This document shows, piece by piece, positions 11,641 through 19,030 of a stretch of 64,000 nucleotides of DNA. Positions within the stretch are counted from its first letter, which is position 1. Each line of letters opens with the position of its first letter. The DNA comes from a virus. A program made the position numbers and the translations under genes. A model generated the notes under the pieces. The model was not told the origin of the DNA. It was given only the letters and a program-made list of their open reading frames with translations, and made no database searches. The DNA is taken from positions 126,001 to 190,000 of IMG/VR virus record IMGVR_UViG_3300049855_000348, one strand, 5' to 3'.

Positions 11641-13602
11641 TCAGCCAAAGATGCCGATGTCGAGCTTCCTGGCCTGCTCAGTGATCACTTGGTCGACCGG
11701 GCAGAACCAGAGGTACTTGTCGTTGTCGGACAGGACACCGTCCATGGTCTTGGTGGTGTAGCCGTTGACGATGGGCTGCATGATCCCAGTGCCGGAGAGC
11801 GGGTAGCTGGGATCGTTGTAGGGAGCGTTGAGGTTGAGCGGGACCTTCTTGAAGCCGAACTTCTTGGCAAGCTGGTCCGAGGTGAAGGAGCGAGGTGGAT
11901 TGGCACCACCCAGCTTCACCTTCTGCGCATAGGTGACCCACCAGAGGTTCTTCACCCCGTGAGCCTTGGCAGTGAGTTTGACGGCATGCATGGCCCAGCG
12001 AGGGAATTTGTCGACGACCTCACGCATGGCGGCGATGTCTTTTTGCCACTCTTGGGTCTCGGAAGACTCTGGGTCTCTCCTGTCGATACGAGCCCGGGCT
12101 TCGGCTGCATCCTTGAGGTGATGGTCGGCTTGCTTCTGAGCTTCTGCGAGTTTTTCCTTCAGGTCGTTGATCATCGCTAAAACATCATTTGGTTTGAACC
12201 ACTCATTGGTTCTAGCATGCACGCCAACTTCATTCAGTGCTTTTCTTGCTGCGAGCATATCTGGAATGACATCCAGCAGATTTTTAGGAAGCGTTGGGTC
12301 ATTCGTTGGTTTGAAAGAGTCCCAGGTGATATGCAAAATATCACCGAGCAACTTCTGTCTTTCTACTTCCAAGGCTCTCCAGCCAGCATCGTTGGCTTTG
12401 ACAATTTCATACCACTTTTCAACGAGTGGTAGAGCCTTCTGAGAGTCACCAACGTTCGCCATGGTACGATGAGCGGCTTTGGTCGAATCGTCATGAGCAT
12501 GCTGATGAGTCAGGGCGTTGTACTTCATGTTGCCAACCTGTGGATGCTCCAGGTTGTCGACATCCTGCTGTAGTTCTTCGATCAGCCAGTTCTCAGCATT
12601 GAGCTTGTCGATGCGTACCCAGCCAAAGGGACGGCTGCCACGATGCACTGACTTGTGATTGCTCTTCCGCAGATCCTTCATGAAAGCGTAGAGCTTCGGA
12701 TGCTCTGTCTTCCATTTCTTCTCGACGCTGGCTGGTAGTCCAACAGAGACTAAGGCTGAATCAGCACCTTTACCACGGATCATCTGAGCGTTGTGGTAGG
12801 TGCCACGGAAATCTTTCACGTGGCTCGTGGCGAACTTATCCTTCGGAGCCTTCATGATCTCCTGGTACTTGTCGGCACGGAAGACCTTTGAGCCGTGTTC
12901 GTTCGGCGAGATGACGCCGACCTTCTCCATCTCACGGAGCATGGTATCGATGTCGGCCTTCGATTGAGTCTTCAGTTTGGGACGCAGCTTCTCCCAGGAC
13001 GTGTCGGCGGTCGGTACCTCGTCTGGCATCCACTTCTGCCAGTGCTCGGTCATGGTTGGTCTCAGACCGACTTCTTTGCCGGTCTTCTTGGTGATCAGAC
13101 CCTTTGCCGCAGCAGCCTGTGCCTTCTCGCGTCTGACCTGCTTGATCAGGTTCTGGGCTCGCTCAACAGCGGTGGCATCCCACGGCACACGGGTGAACTT
13201 GTATTTGCCATCGACCGTGGTTCTGACTTCACGCTCTGGATTCATTCCAGAAGCGATGGAACCCACTTCTCGAATGATACGTTGCTTGGACTGATTCTCC
13301 AAACGATCAAACAGACTCTGGTGAATATAGAGTTTACCATTCACATGATCGATCATGGCTGATTCAATCGAGCCGCTGATCTCCTCATTGCTGTATTTTC
13401 TGGTCAGAGCTTCGTATAGGTTATCCGGGAAGTCTCTGTCCGACTGAACGACCTTTCTTACAAAATCGTCAGCCTCTTCACCACTCATACCGGTGACCAG
13501 ATCATCCAACTCTGAAGCCGTCCAATCACCCCACTCGCCAGTTGAAACGGCGGTGCTGAGCTTGTTCTTGAGATTGGCCTCTTCAAAGATGGCGTTGAGC
13601 AT
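11641..13602 (-). CDS. Large phage protein of unknown function, 653 aa
   Basis: This is a long, clearly coding frame starting MLNAIFEEANLKNKL. It is translationally coupled to the membrane peptide upstream (TGATG overlap at 13602). The protein is charged and mixed alpha/beta by eye, with a helical segment around residues 480-530 (LKEKLAEAQKQADHHLKDAAE) and a W/Y-rich C-terminal 100 residues. I see no signal peptide, membrane span or known catalytic motif. Its place directly downstream of the capsid gene and upstream of the NlpC-like gene suggests a virion or injected protein; that is inference. Confidence 0.75.
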   Translation of the reverse strand: MLNAIFEEANLKNKLSTAVSTGEWGDWTASELDDLVTGMSGEEADDFVRKVVQSDRDFPDNLYEALTRKYSNEEISGSIESAMIDHVNGKLYIHQSLFDRLENQSKQRIIREVGSIASGMNPEREVRTTVDGKYKFTRVPWDATAVERAQNLIKQVRREKAQAAAAKGLITKKTGKEVGLRPTMTEHWQKWMPDEVPTADTSWEKLRPKLKTQSKADIDTMLREMEKVGVISPNEHGSKVFRADKYQEIMKAPKDKFATSHVKDFRGTYHNAQMIRGKGADSALVSVGLPASVEKKWKTEHPKLYAFMKDLRKSNHKSVHRGSRPFGWVRIDKLNAENWLIEELQQDVDNLEHPQVGNMKYNALTHQHAHDDSTKAAHRTMANVGDSQKALPLVEKWYEIVKANDAGWRALEVERQKLLGDILHITWDSFKPTNDPTLPKNLLDVIPDMLAARKALNEVGVHARTNEWFKPNDVLAMINDLKEKLAEAQKQADHHLKDAAEARARIDRRDPESSETQEWQKDIAAMREVVDKFPRWAMHAVKLTAKAHGVKNLWWVTYAQKVKLGGANPPRSFTSDQLAKKFGFKKVPLNLNAPYNDPSYPLSGTGIMQPIVNGYTTKTMDGVLSDNDKYLWFCPVDQVITEQARKLDIGIFG

Positions 13603-13751
13603 CAGATCTTCTCGATGAAGTTCTTGGTCTTGTCGATCGCTTCAGCAGCCTTCGAGCGCAGGTACTTGCGGACCTGCCAGATGGCTGCCAGAGACAGGCA
13701 GATGCTCAAAATGTTGGCGATGATGCCAGTGATCACAAGGAGCGTGTTCAT
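13602..13751 (-). CDS. Small single-span membrane protein, 49 aa
   Basis: It starts MNTLLVITGIIANILSICLS. A hydrophobic segment covers residues 3-25, followed by a basic, soluble tail (VRKYLRSKAAEAIDKTKNF), so the C-terminus is probably cytoplasmic. The stop overlaps the start of the 653-residue gene as TGATG, which implies coupled translation. There is no Shine-Dalgarno; TAACTA-AGCC directly precedes the ATG, a context shared with other late starts here. A holin or spanin-like role is possible but nothing specific supports it. Confidence 0.65.
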   Translation of the reverse strand: MNTLLVITGIIANILSICLSLAAIWQVRKYLRSKAAEAIDKTKNFIEKI

Positions 13752-13778
13752 GGCTTAGTTAGCCGGGAAACAGGCACC

Positions 13779-13815
13779 AAAAAAGAAGCACCCCGAGTCT
13801 TTCGACCCGGGGTGC
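13779..13815 (-). terminator. Rho-independent terminator after the capsid gene
   Basis: A 12-bp stem (13788-13799 with 13804-13815, one G-U pair) closes a GAAA tetraloop on the minus strand and is followed by CTTCTTTTTT. It lies about 30 bases past the capsid stop and is the clearest intrinsic terminator in the window. Confidence 0.9.
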
Positions 13816-13846
13816 TCGCCTAACCTTCAGGCTGCCTGATCAGAGA

Positions 13847-15406
13847 TCAGAGCGAACCGCCGAAGATCGTTCCACCGACACCGCCACTGCTGAACAGGTT
13901 GCGGACGTTGAGGGTGGCGTAGTAATACTGGCCATCCTCGACGAGGTGCTTGGCGTAGCGGCTGAGCATCGCCTTGCGCGGGGTGAAGTCCTCGGGATCG
14001 AGGATCGCATCGGTCATCAGGACCGGCACGTACGGCGCGTGGATGTACGCCGCTTCCAGTTGGCTCTGCGGCTTGCGACCGATGAGGATCTTGTTCCGTG
14101 GGAACGAGGTCATCACGAAGACCGTGTAGCGGTCTTCCAGGGTGCCGGCCTTGTAGACGGCAGCATCCGAAGGAGCGATGCTTCCAGCGCCCTTCCAGGT
14201 GTTGACGTTGGCGAAGCGGGCAGCGATTTCCGGGCCGGTGACGATGAAGTTCGCCGGGCCACGGTTGGTGAAGCGGTGGATCTGAGCAGCGACATCGTTG
14301 ATGCCGTGGATCAGAGCGATGTTGCGGTCCTTGAAGTTGCCGCTGACACCACCGACGACGCCGGTACCACTGGTCGCGTAGTCGAACTCGAAGCGCAGAC
14401 CAGCGATGCGGAGCAGATCGTTGATACCTTCACGGTTCACGTTCTGCGCCATCAGGTTGGTCATGATGCCGGTGAGTTCTTCTTCGAGATCGATGTCATG
14501 GTACGCACGGAAGTCCATCTCGGCCTCGGGGGTCCAGATGGTCTTCAGCTTGCGGGTCTTGGCCTTCAGCATTTCGCTGTCCATGCCGACTTCGACTTCA
14601 GGAATCGACGAGTTCTTTTCCAGGTCGAAGCAGTAGTCGATGGCAGCGATCAGCGTGGTGGTCGCACCGACGGTGTAACCGGTCAGCCATGCAGCCGACG
14701 CGGTGATGGTCAGTTGGCTCGAACCGTTCAGGCCGACAGTCGGCTGGACGGACAGGGTGAGGCCGGTCAGTTCGTTGTAGACGATGCTGAACGTGCCGCC
14801 CTTGGATTCGACGACCGCCTTGACGGTGTTCGTGTCCTGGTCGATCAGGCTGATGCGAACCGGGGTGAACGTGCCGGGCAGGGCTGCCGGGCTGGCCAGC
14901 GAGGTGAAGTTCAACGCCAGGGTGTTGATGTTGGCGTTGGTGATCGTCGAGCCGGAAAGCTCGTACTGGATCGATTCACTGTCGTAGTATTGATCCGCGT
15001 TCCACAGGTTGAACTGGGGAGCCGCGAAGCCCTTGGGACGACCGAGTTCGATCGCGCTGTTGACACCCGCACGGAGGCGGTTCTGGGTCAGGCGCTGACG
15101 GAGGTAGAACACCAAGCCGGTCGGCTGGGGGATCGCCTGCACGTTGCAGATATCCGGGAGGATGATCTGTTCGCCCCATGCCTTGCGGATGGTCGGCAGA
15201 GCGGTGCGGGTGAACGCAGCGATGTTGCCGGAGACGGTGTCTTCGTTGATGTTGCGGACTTCGTTGTCCAGGAGGCGGGCGCAGAGACGGGTGCGGCTGG
15301 AGTCGAGACCTTCGCAGAGTCCCGCCCACTGTTCGGTGAGGGTTTCGACTTCGCGCTTGTCGCTTTCCAGATAGTCCGAAATTTCGGCTTCAGAGAGGCG
15401 TGGCAT
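13847..15406 (-). CDS. 23: Major capsid protein, gp23-like
   Basis: At 519 residues it matches T4 gp23 in size. Its order (terminase, portal, protease, scaffold, capsid) is the T4 head-gene order. Features typical of T4-type capsid proteins include the N-terminal helical region with TRTALPTIRKAWGEQI, a beta-rich insertion around residues 150-260, the stretch WTPEAEMDFRAYHDIDLEEEL near residue 300, and a C-terminal block containing AAYIHAPYVPVLMTDAIL. In this family the N-terminal roughly 65 residues are removed by the gp21 protease during maturation; the cleavage site here was not determined. It sits alone between two terminators with a 190-base upstream leader, so it is probably a strongly expressed separate unit. 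Confidence 0.92.
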   Translation of the reverse strand: MPRLSEAEISDYLESDKREVETLTEQWAGLCEGLDSSRTRLCARLLDNEVRNINEDTVSGNIAAFTRTALPTIRKAWGEQIILPDICNVQAIPQPTGLVFYLRQRLTQNRLRAGVNSAIELGRPKGFAAPQFNLWNADQYYDSESIQYELSGSTITNANINTLALNFTSLASPAALPGTFTPVRISLIDQDTNTVKAVVESKGGTFSIVYNELTGLTLSVQPTVGLNGSSQLTITASAAWLTGYTVGATTTLIAAIDYCFDLEKNSSIPEVEVGMDSEMLKAKTRKLKTIWTPEAEMDFRAYHDIDLEEELTGIMTNLMAQNVNREGINDLLRIAGLRFEFDYATSGTGVVGGVSGNFKDRNIALIHGINDVAAQIHRFTNRGPANFIVTGPEIAARFANVNTWKGAGSIAPSDAAVYKAGTLEDRYTVFVMTSFPRNKILIGRKPQSQLEAAYIHAPYVPVLMTDAILDPEDFTPRKAMLSRYAKHLVEDGQYYYATLNVRNLFSSGGVGGTIFGGSL

Positions 15407-15544
15407 GTGAGTGTTTCCTTAGAAACGGGGGTTGGTGCTTGGCATCGACACGATGCTTCGCGGCAGCTTTGGACCCCCCTTCACCTACGCGCCCCTCGCA
15501 TACACACAGGGGGCTGTTGAGGCCGGTGAAGACCCTCGCTGATG

Positions 15545-15552
15545 TCTATGTA
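15545..15552 (-). promoter_or_regulatory. Candidate late promoter box for the capsid gene
   Basis: TACATAGA on the minus strand resembles the T4 late box TATAAATA and lies about 140 bases upstream of the capsid start, after the scaffold terminator. A partial copy of the early operator (TTTGTCGCTA) is just upstream of it. No other promoter-like sequence is obvious in this leader. Confidence 0.4.
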
Positions 15553-15596
15553 GGGTTAGCGACAAAGACGACTTGATCATGCACCACAGAAACGAA

Positions 15597-15622
15597 GAAA
15601 CCCCGGGATTTCCCGGGGTTTC
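15597..15622 (-). terminator. Hairpin terminator after the scaffold gene
   Basis: An 11-bp perfect stem (GAAACCCCGGG with CCCGGGGTTTC) closes a 4-base loop, followed on the minus strand by TTCGTTTCTG. It lies 25 bases past the scaffold stop. The T tract is interrupted, so read-through into the capsid gene is possible. Confidence 0.65.
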
Positions 15623-15646
15623 GCTCGAATCCTGATCGGCTCAGGC

Positions 15647-16396
15647 TTACTTCTTGATGCCGGCCAGACGGCGCATGCGTTCCATCTGGGGGCTGAAGCC
15701 CTTCTGGGTGCCCTGTTCGCCCTCGGCGATGACCTTCTCACCCTTGCCGGTGGAGTCGAGGTGTTCCTCGTTGGCGGACGTGCCCTTGGTCGGGGCGGTC
15801 TCTTCGACGGTGACCTGGAGGCTGGTTTCCAGGCTCTCGCGGAGTTCCTTGACCGTGCCTTCGGCGACGTTGGCACGGGCGGTCTGCTCCAGGACCTTCT
15901 TCTTCTCGCCCTTGATCTGCTCTTCGAGGGCGGCGACCTTGGTCTTGAGGTCCGTGACTTCCTTCGGATCGACCTTGGCACCTTCGGTGATCTCGGCCTT
16001 GCCCTTGGTGATCAGCTTCTCGACCTCTTCGAGGAGAGCCGAGCCGCGCTTGGCTTCGGTCTGCTCGGCGATGCGGGCGAGACGGTCACCATGGCTGTCG
16101 ATGGCGGAGACCAGGAGACCCTTCACGCGCTCGGCGAGAAGTTTCTCGTACTTGGTCAGTTCCTCCTTGATCGTCTTGTCGCCAGCTTCCTTGGCTTCTT
16201 CCAGCTTCTCCAGGTAGGAGGCTTCGAGCTTGATCTTCTCGGCCTTGACGGCTTCGGTGATCGCACCCTTCTTGCTGGCTTCGGCTTCGGCGACGGTCTT
16301 GGTGTAGAACGCCTCCAGCGACTCGACCACCTTGGTCGACTCGTCGGCACCGATGGTCTCGGTCAGGAGCTTCTTGAGATCGGCTGGGACGGGCAT
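15647..16396 (-). CDS. 22: Prohead core scaffolding protein, gp22-like
   Basis: This 249-residue protein is almost entirely helical and charged, with E/K-rich heptad-like stretches over residues 30-200 (for example EKLEEAKEAGDKTIKEELTK), as expected for the T4-type head core. In T4 the core protein fills the prohead and is degraded by the gp21 protease before packaging. It lies between the protease and capsid genes, exactly the gp21-gp22-gp23 order. GAAGGAA provides a Shine-Dalgarno before the ATG, and a TACATAAAC box lies upstream. Identification rests on composition and order rather than on a sequence motif. Confidence 0.8.
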   Translation of the reverse strand: MPVPADLKKLLTETIGADESTKVVESLEAFYTKTVAEAEASKKGAITEAVKAEKIKLEASYLEKLEEAKEAGDKTIKEELTKYEKLLAERVKGLLVSAIDSHGDRLARIAEQTEAKRGSALLEEVEKLITKGKAEITEGAKVDPKEVTDLKTKVAALEEQIKGEKKKVLEQTARANVAEGTVKELRESLETSLQVTVEETAPTKGTSANEEHLDSTGKGEKVIAEGEQGTQKGFSPQMERMRRLAGIKK

Positions 16397-16413
16397 GGGC
16401 TATTCCTTCTCGT

Positions 16414-16422
16414 GTTTATGTA
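16414..16422 (-). promoter_or_regulatory. Candidate late promoter box TACATAAAC
   Basis: The box lies 18 bases upstream of the scaffold ATG, leaving room for a transcription start and the GAAGGAA ribosome site. It is the closest match here to a T4-type late promoter (TATAAATA) and resembles TAGATAAAC before the 629-residue gene. Confidence 0.45.
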
Positions 16423-16427
16423 CGAGG

Positions 16428-17111
16428 TTACTTGATACCCAGCCAGCGATCGACGAGCGATGCCAAACCGAGCTTCTGAGTGGATGGGCGGGCTTTGGTG
16501 AACTCGCAGAACTCACGGATCAGTTGCTCACTGACCACTGAGGGGCGGGCACCTGGGGTGCTGGGGTCATGGACCAGATCGTAGGTCTTCATCGAGTAGT
16601 CTTCACCCACCATGGTGTCACCACCCTTGGTGAAGAGACTGCCGGCACCACGACTGGAAGTTCCGACCTTGCCACCCAGGGCATCGCAGCAGCCGATGGC
16701 AGCCGGGCCGAGGGGCAGTGACGGGATGAGCGTCATGCGTCCTTCGGTGATGCCGCTGGAGTTCATGTGCAGACGGTCGATCCGCAGACAGGTCTTCTGC
16801 ATGTTGATGTTGACCGTCTCGGGGTGATCGAGTTCCCCGAGGATGCCGCCGTTCTCTTTGATGATCTGCTGGAGCTTCTTGGTCTCACGCTCCAGGATGT
16901 GGAGCGGGTAGATGCGACCGTTCTTGTTGCGGGTGTTGGCCCGCTGGAACAGACCTTCGAGGACACGGGTGCCGCCCTCGCCGGCCTTCATCTCGCCCTC
17001 GAACAGGAAGGCTGCATGGCTTTCGCTGATGAGACCACGACGTGCTTCAAGAACGTCGTTCTCGTACGGCTTGACCTGCACCCATCCCTGTGATTCGAGG
17101 AGCGTCTTCAT
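16428..17111 (-). CDS. 21: Prohead maturation protease, gp21-like
   Basis: At 227 residues it has the T4 gp21 size and the family's catalytic signatures. GELDHPE carries the catalytic His (about residue 96), VGTSSRGAG the nucleophile Ser (about residues 152-153), and LVHDPSTPGA an Asp (about residue 182). The fold is that of the herpesvirus-assemblin-like phage proteases. It cleaves scaffold, core and capsid proteins inside the prohead. The early segment LFQRANTRNKNGRIYPL is also typical of the family. Its start lies 3 bases past the upstream stop, so the two genes are probably co-translated. Confidence 0.92.
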   Translation of the reverse strand: MKTLLESQGWVQVKPYENDVLEARRGLISESHAAFLFEGEMKAGEGGTRVLEGLFQRANTRNKNGRIYPLHILERETKKLQQIIKENGGILGELDHPETVNINMQKTCLRIDRLHMNSSGITEGRMTLIPSLPLGPAAIGCCDALGGKVGTSSRGAGSLFTKGGDTMVGEDYSMKTYDLVHDPSTPGARPSVVSEQLIREFCEFTKARPSTQKLGLASLVDRWLGIK

Positions 17112-17113
17112 GA

Positions 17114-19003
17114 TTACTGTCCCAGGCTCAGATCATCTTCCGCACCGGCTGGGGCTGGCTGGCCGCCAGGAACACCCTGGTCGCCTTCAGCGCCGGCTTC
17201 GTCACCACCCTTGTCGCCGATGGTGCTCATGTCGTCGAGATTTTCGTCGCCCATCTCATCTTCGGCGTTGGCTTCGTCCTGATCGGTCTTGTCCTTGCCG
17301 ACGGCGTCGAAGTAGTCGCCGATGACCTGGAGCATGGAGGAGATGTCGTCGCCGGTGAGTTCGGGCTGTTCGCCACCTTCACCGTCAGCAGTTCCATCCA
17401 CCTTGGCCTTGAGGTCGTTGAACTCATCCGAGTCTTCGATCTCGTCGCCGACCACGTCGAGGACCTTCTTCAGCATCTCACGGGCACGATCGGCTGACAT
17501 CGAGAAGGAGATCTGCTCACCTTCGTCGTCGCCACCCTCGTCGTCCATGCTGGTGAGATCTTCGTCGCCACCGAGATCATCTTCACCTTCGCCATCGGCG
17601 TCGGTCATGCCTTCGGTGCTCTTGTCATCGTTCAGATCGTCGCTGCCGAGGTCATCGGCGGCACCGAAGTCGAAGTCTTCAGCTTCGAGGAACAGGTGAT
17701 CAAGCTGCGTGCTGATCGGCAGTTTCTGCGACTTGATGGCTTCCGAGATCTCGTTGTCACCGATGCTGACCAGGAACTTATCCTTGGCAGCCTTGCCGTC
17801 CTTGGTCTCGCCTTCGGCGACGATGGCCTTGGCCACGGTGCGGATGTCGGCGGGATCGAAGGCGTCGATGTGCGGAGCGATGGCCTCGTAGACCTCGTCT
17901 TCCGTGAGCAGGGCCAGGAACGGCGCATGCTCGACGATCGCGGCGGCGGTCGACTGGTTCTTGATGAGGGCGGCGGTCTCTTCGGTGACCGGATCGGCAC
18001 GGAACGACTTCCAGGCCACAGCGGCACGGTAGTAGAAGTCCTTCTTCGGATCGAGGGTTTCCTTGATCGTCTTCAGATTGACGACGACGATACCTTCGTC
18101 GGTCTTCTTCTCTTCCTTGTCGTCCTTCTTGTCCTCGCCGTCCTTCTTCTCTTCCTTGTCGTCGTCCTTCTTCTCGCCCTTGTCCTTCTTGTCGTCCTTG
18201 TCGTCTTTCTTGTCATCGTCCTTCTTCTCGCCGTCCTTGTCGTCTTCCTTGTCCTTGAGGAAGGCCGGCTTGTCGTCGCCATCCTCCTCTTCGGCGATGG
18301 AGACGAGGACCGCAGCGCCCTTCGGACGCATGACGGTCGGGACGCCGAGTTCATTCTTCTCGACGATGAAACCTTCGATGAGCGGATCACGCTTCGAGAG
18401 ATCCAGGGTGGCCATCATGGCGACGGCAGCTTCGAGCAACGGAGCCAGCTTCTTGCCGATCTCCTTGCCTTCGTGGATCTTCTTGCGCAGGGCCGACGCC
18501 TTCTTGAAGACGAGGGTCTTGGCCGACTTCTTGGCTTCCTGGATGAGACGCCAGCGGGCGGCGGTCGACTCCTTCAGGTAGCGGGCACGACTGGCCGCGC
18601 CTTCCTTTTGCTCGACCATCTTGACGGCACCAACGGCTTTGGTCTTCATCTCCATGACCATGCCGATGAGCTTGCTGGCTTCATCTTCCTGGTCTTCGGC
18701 GACGAGGTCGACGAACTTGGCGGCGATCTCGTCGAGGAAGCTGGTGTTGTTCGCCTCCTCGGAGATGTTCATCAGGCGACGGCAGTCGGTCAGTGCGACC
18801 CGTCCTTCGCTGATGGTGTAGTGGGCGACGAACAGGTTGGCTTCACCATCGGCGAAGGCCACGCTGCTTTCGCTCACAGCGATAATCTTGTGGCTGGCAC
18901 CTTTATGGGCCGACCACACGCCCAAGGCGAGGTCCAGTTGCTCACGGATCACCGCCTCAGAGCCGGCGTCGATCTTTTCCAGGATGTTGCACAGATGGCG
19001 CAT
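17114..19003 (-). CDS. Acidic head-core-like protein with a D/K/E-run domain, 629 aa
   Basis: It lies between portal and protease, where T4 has the small core genes 67 and 68. The N-terminal 240 residues are an ordered, helix-rich domain. Residues about 245-305 are an almost pure D/K/E run. A second globular part covers about 305-440, and the C-terminal 190 residues are very acidic and G/D/E-rich. That composition suits a prohead core protein that is degraded or DNA-interacting. At 629 residues it is far larger than T4 gp67 or gp68, and I cannot claim homology. GAGG precedes the ATG and TAGATAAAC lies upstream. Confidence 0.7.
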   Translation of the reverse strand: MRHLCNILEKIDAGSEAVIREQLDLALGVWSAHKGASHKIIAVSESSVAFADGEANLFVAHYTISEGRVALTDCRRLMNISEEANNTSFLDEIAAKFVDLVAEDQEDEASKLIGMVMEMKTKAVGAVKMVEQKEGAASRARYLKESTAARWRLIQEAKKSAKTLVFKKASALRKKIHEGKEIGKKLAPLLEAAVAMMATLDLSKRDPLIEGFIVEKNELGVPTVMRPKGAAVLVSIAEEEDGDDKPAFLKDKEDDKDGEKKDDDKKDDKDDKKDKGEKKDDDKEEKKDGEDKKDDKEEKKTDEGIVVVNLKTIKETLDPKKDFYYRAAVAWKSFRADPVTEETAALIKNQSTAAAIVEHAPFLALLTEDEVYEAIAPHIDAFDPADIRTVAKAIVAEGETKDGKAAKDKFLVSIGDNEISEAIKSQKLPISTQLDHLFLEAEDFDFGAADDLGSDDLNDDKSTEGMTDADGEGEDDLGGDEDLTSMDDEGGDDEGEQISFSMSADRAREMLKKVLDVVGDEIEDSDEFNDLKAKVDGTADGEGGEQPELTGDDISSMLQVIGDYFDAVGKDKTDQDEANAEDEMGDENLDDMSTIGDKGGDEAGAEGDQGVPGGQPAPAGAEDDLSLGQ

Positions 19004-19016
19004 GGGTTGCCTCAGG

Positions 19017-19025
19017 GTTTATCTA
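19017..19025 (-). promoter_or_regulatory. Candidate late promoter box TAGATAAAC
   Basis: The box lies 14 bases upstream of the 629-residue core-like gene start, with a GAGG ribosome site between. It matches the TACATAAAC box before the scaffold gene at seven of eight core positions. Confidence 0.4.
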
Positions 19026-19030
19026 CGGAT

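Noticed and set aside
11600-11665. Short minus-strand frame after the 653-residue gene with protein-like text (DWVPNATGGEILSETAQEW)
   Set aside because: It has no start codon with a ribosome site and is too short; it could mark an old frameshift but nothing else supports that.
13946-15520. Long plus-strand open frame over the capsid gene
   Set aside because: It is the antisense shadow of the capsid gene; its protein is V/D/G/R-rich with no domain.
15480-15575. 31-codon frame in the capsid leader
   Set aside because: It has no ribosome site and its composition is not protein-like; the leader is better explained as untranslated.
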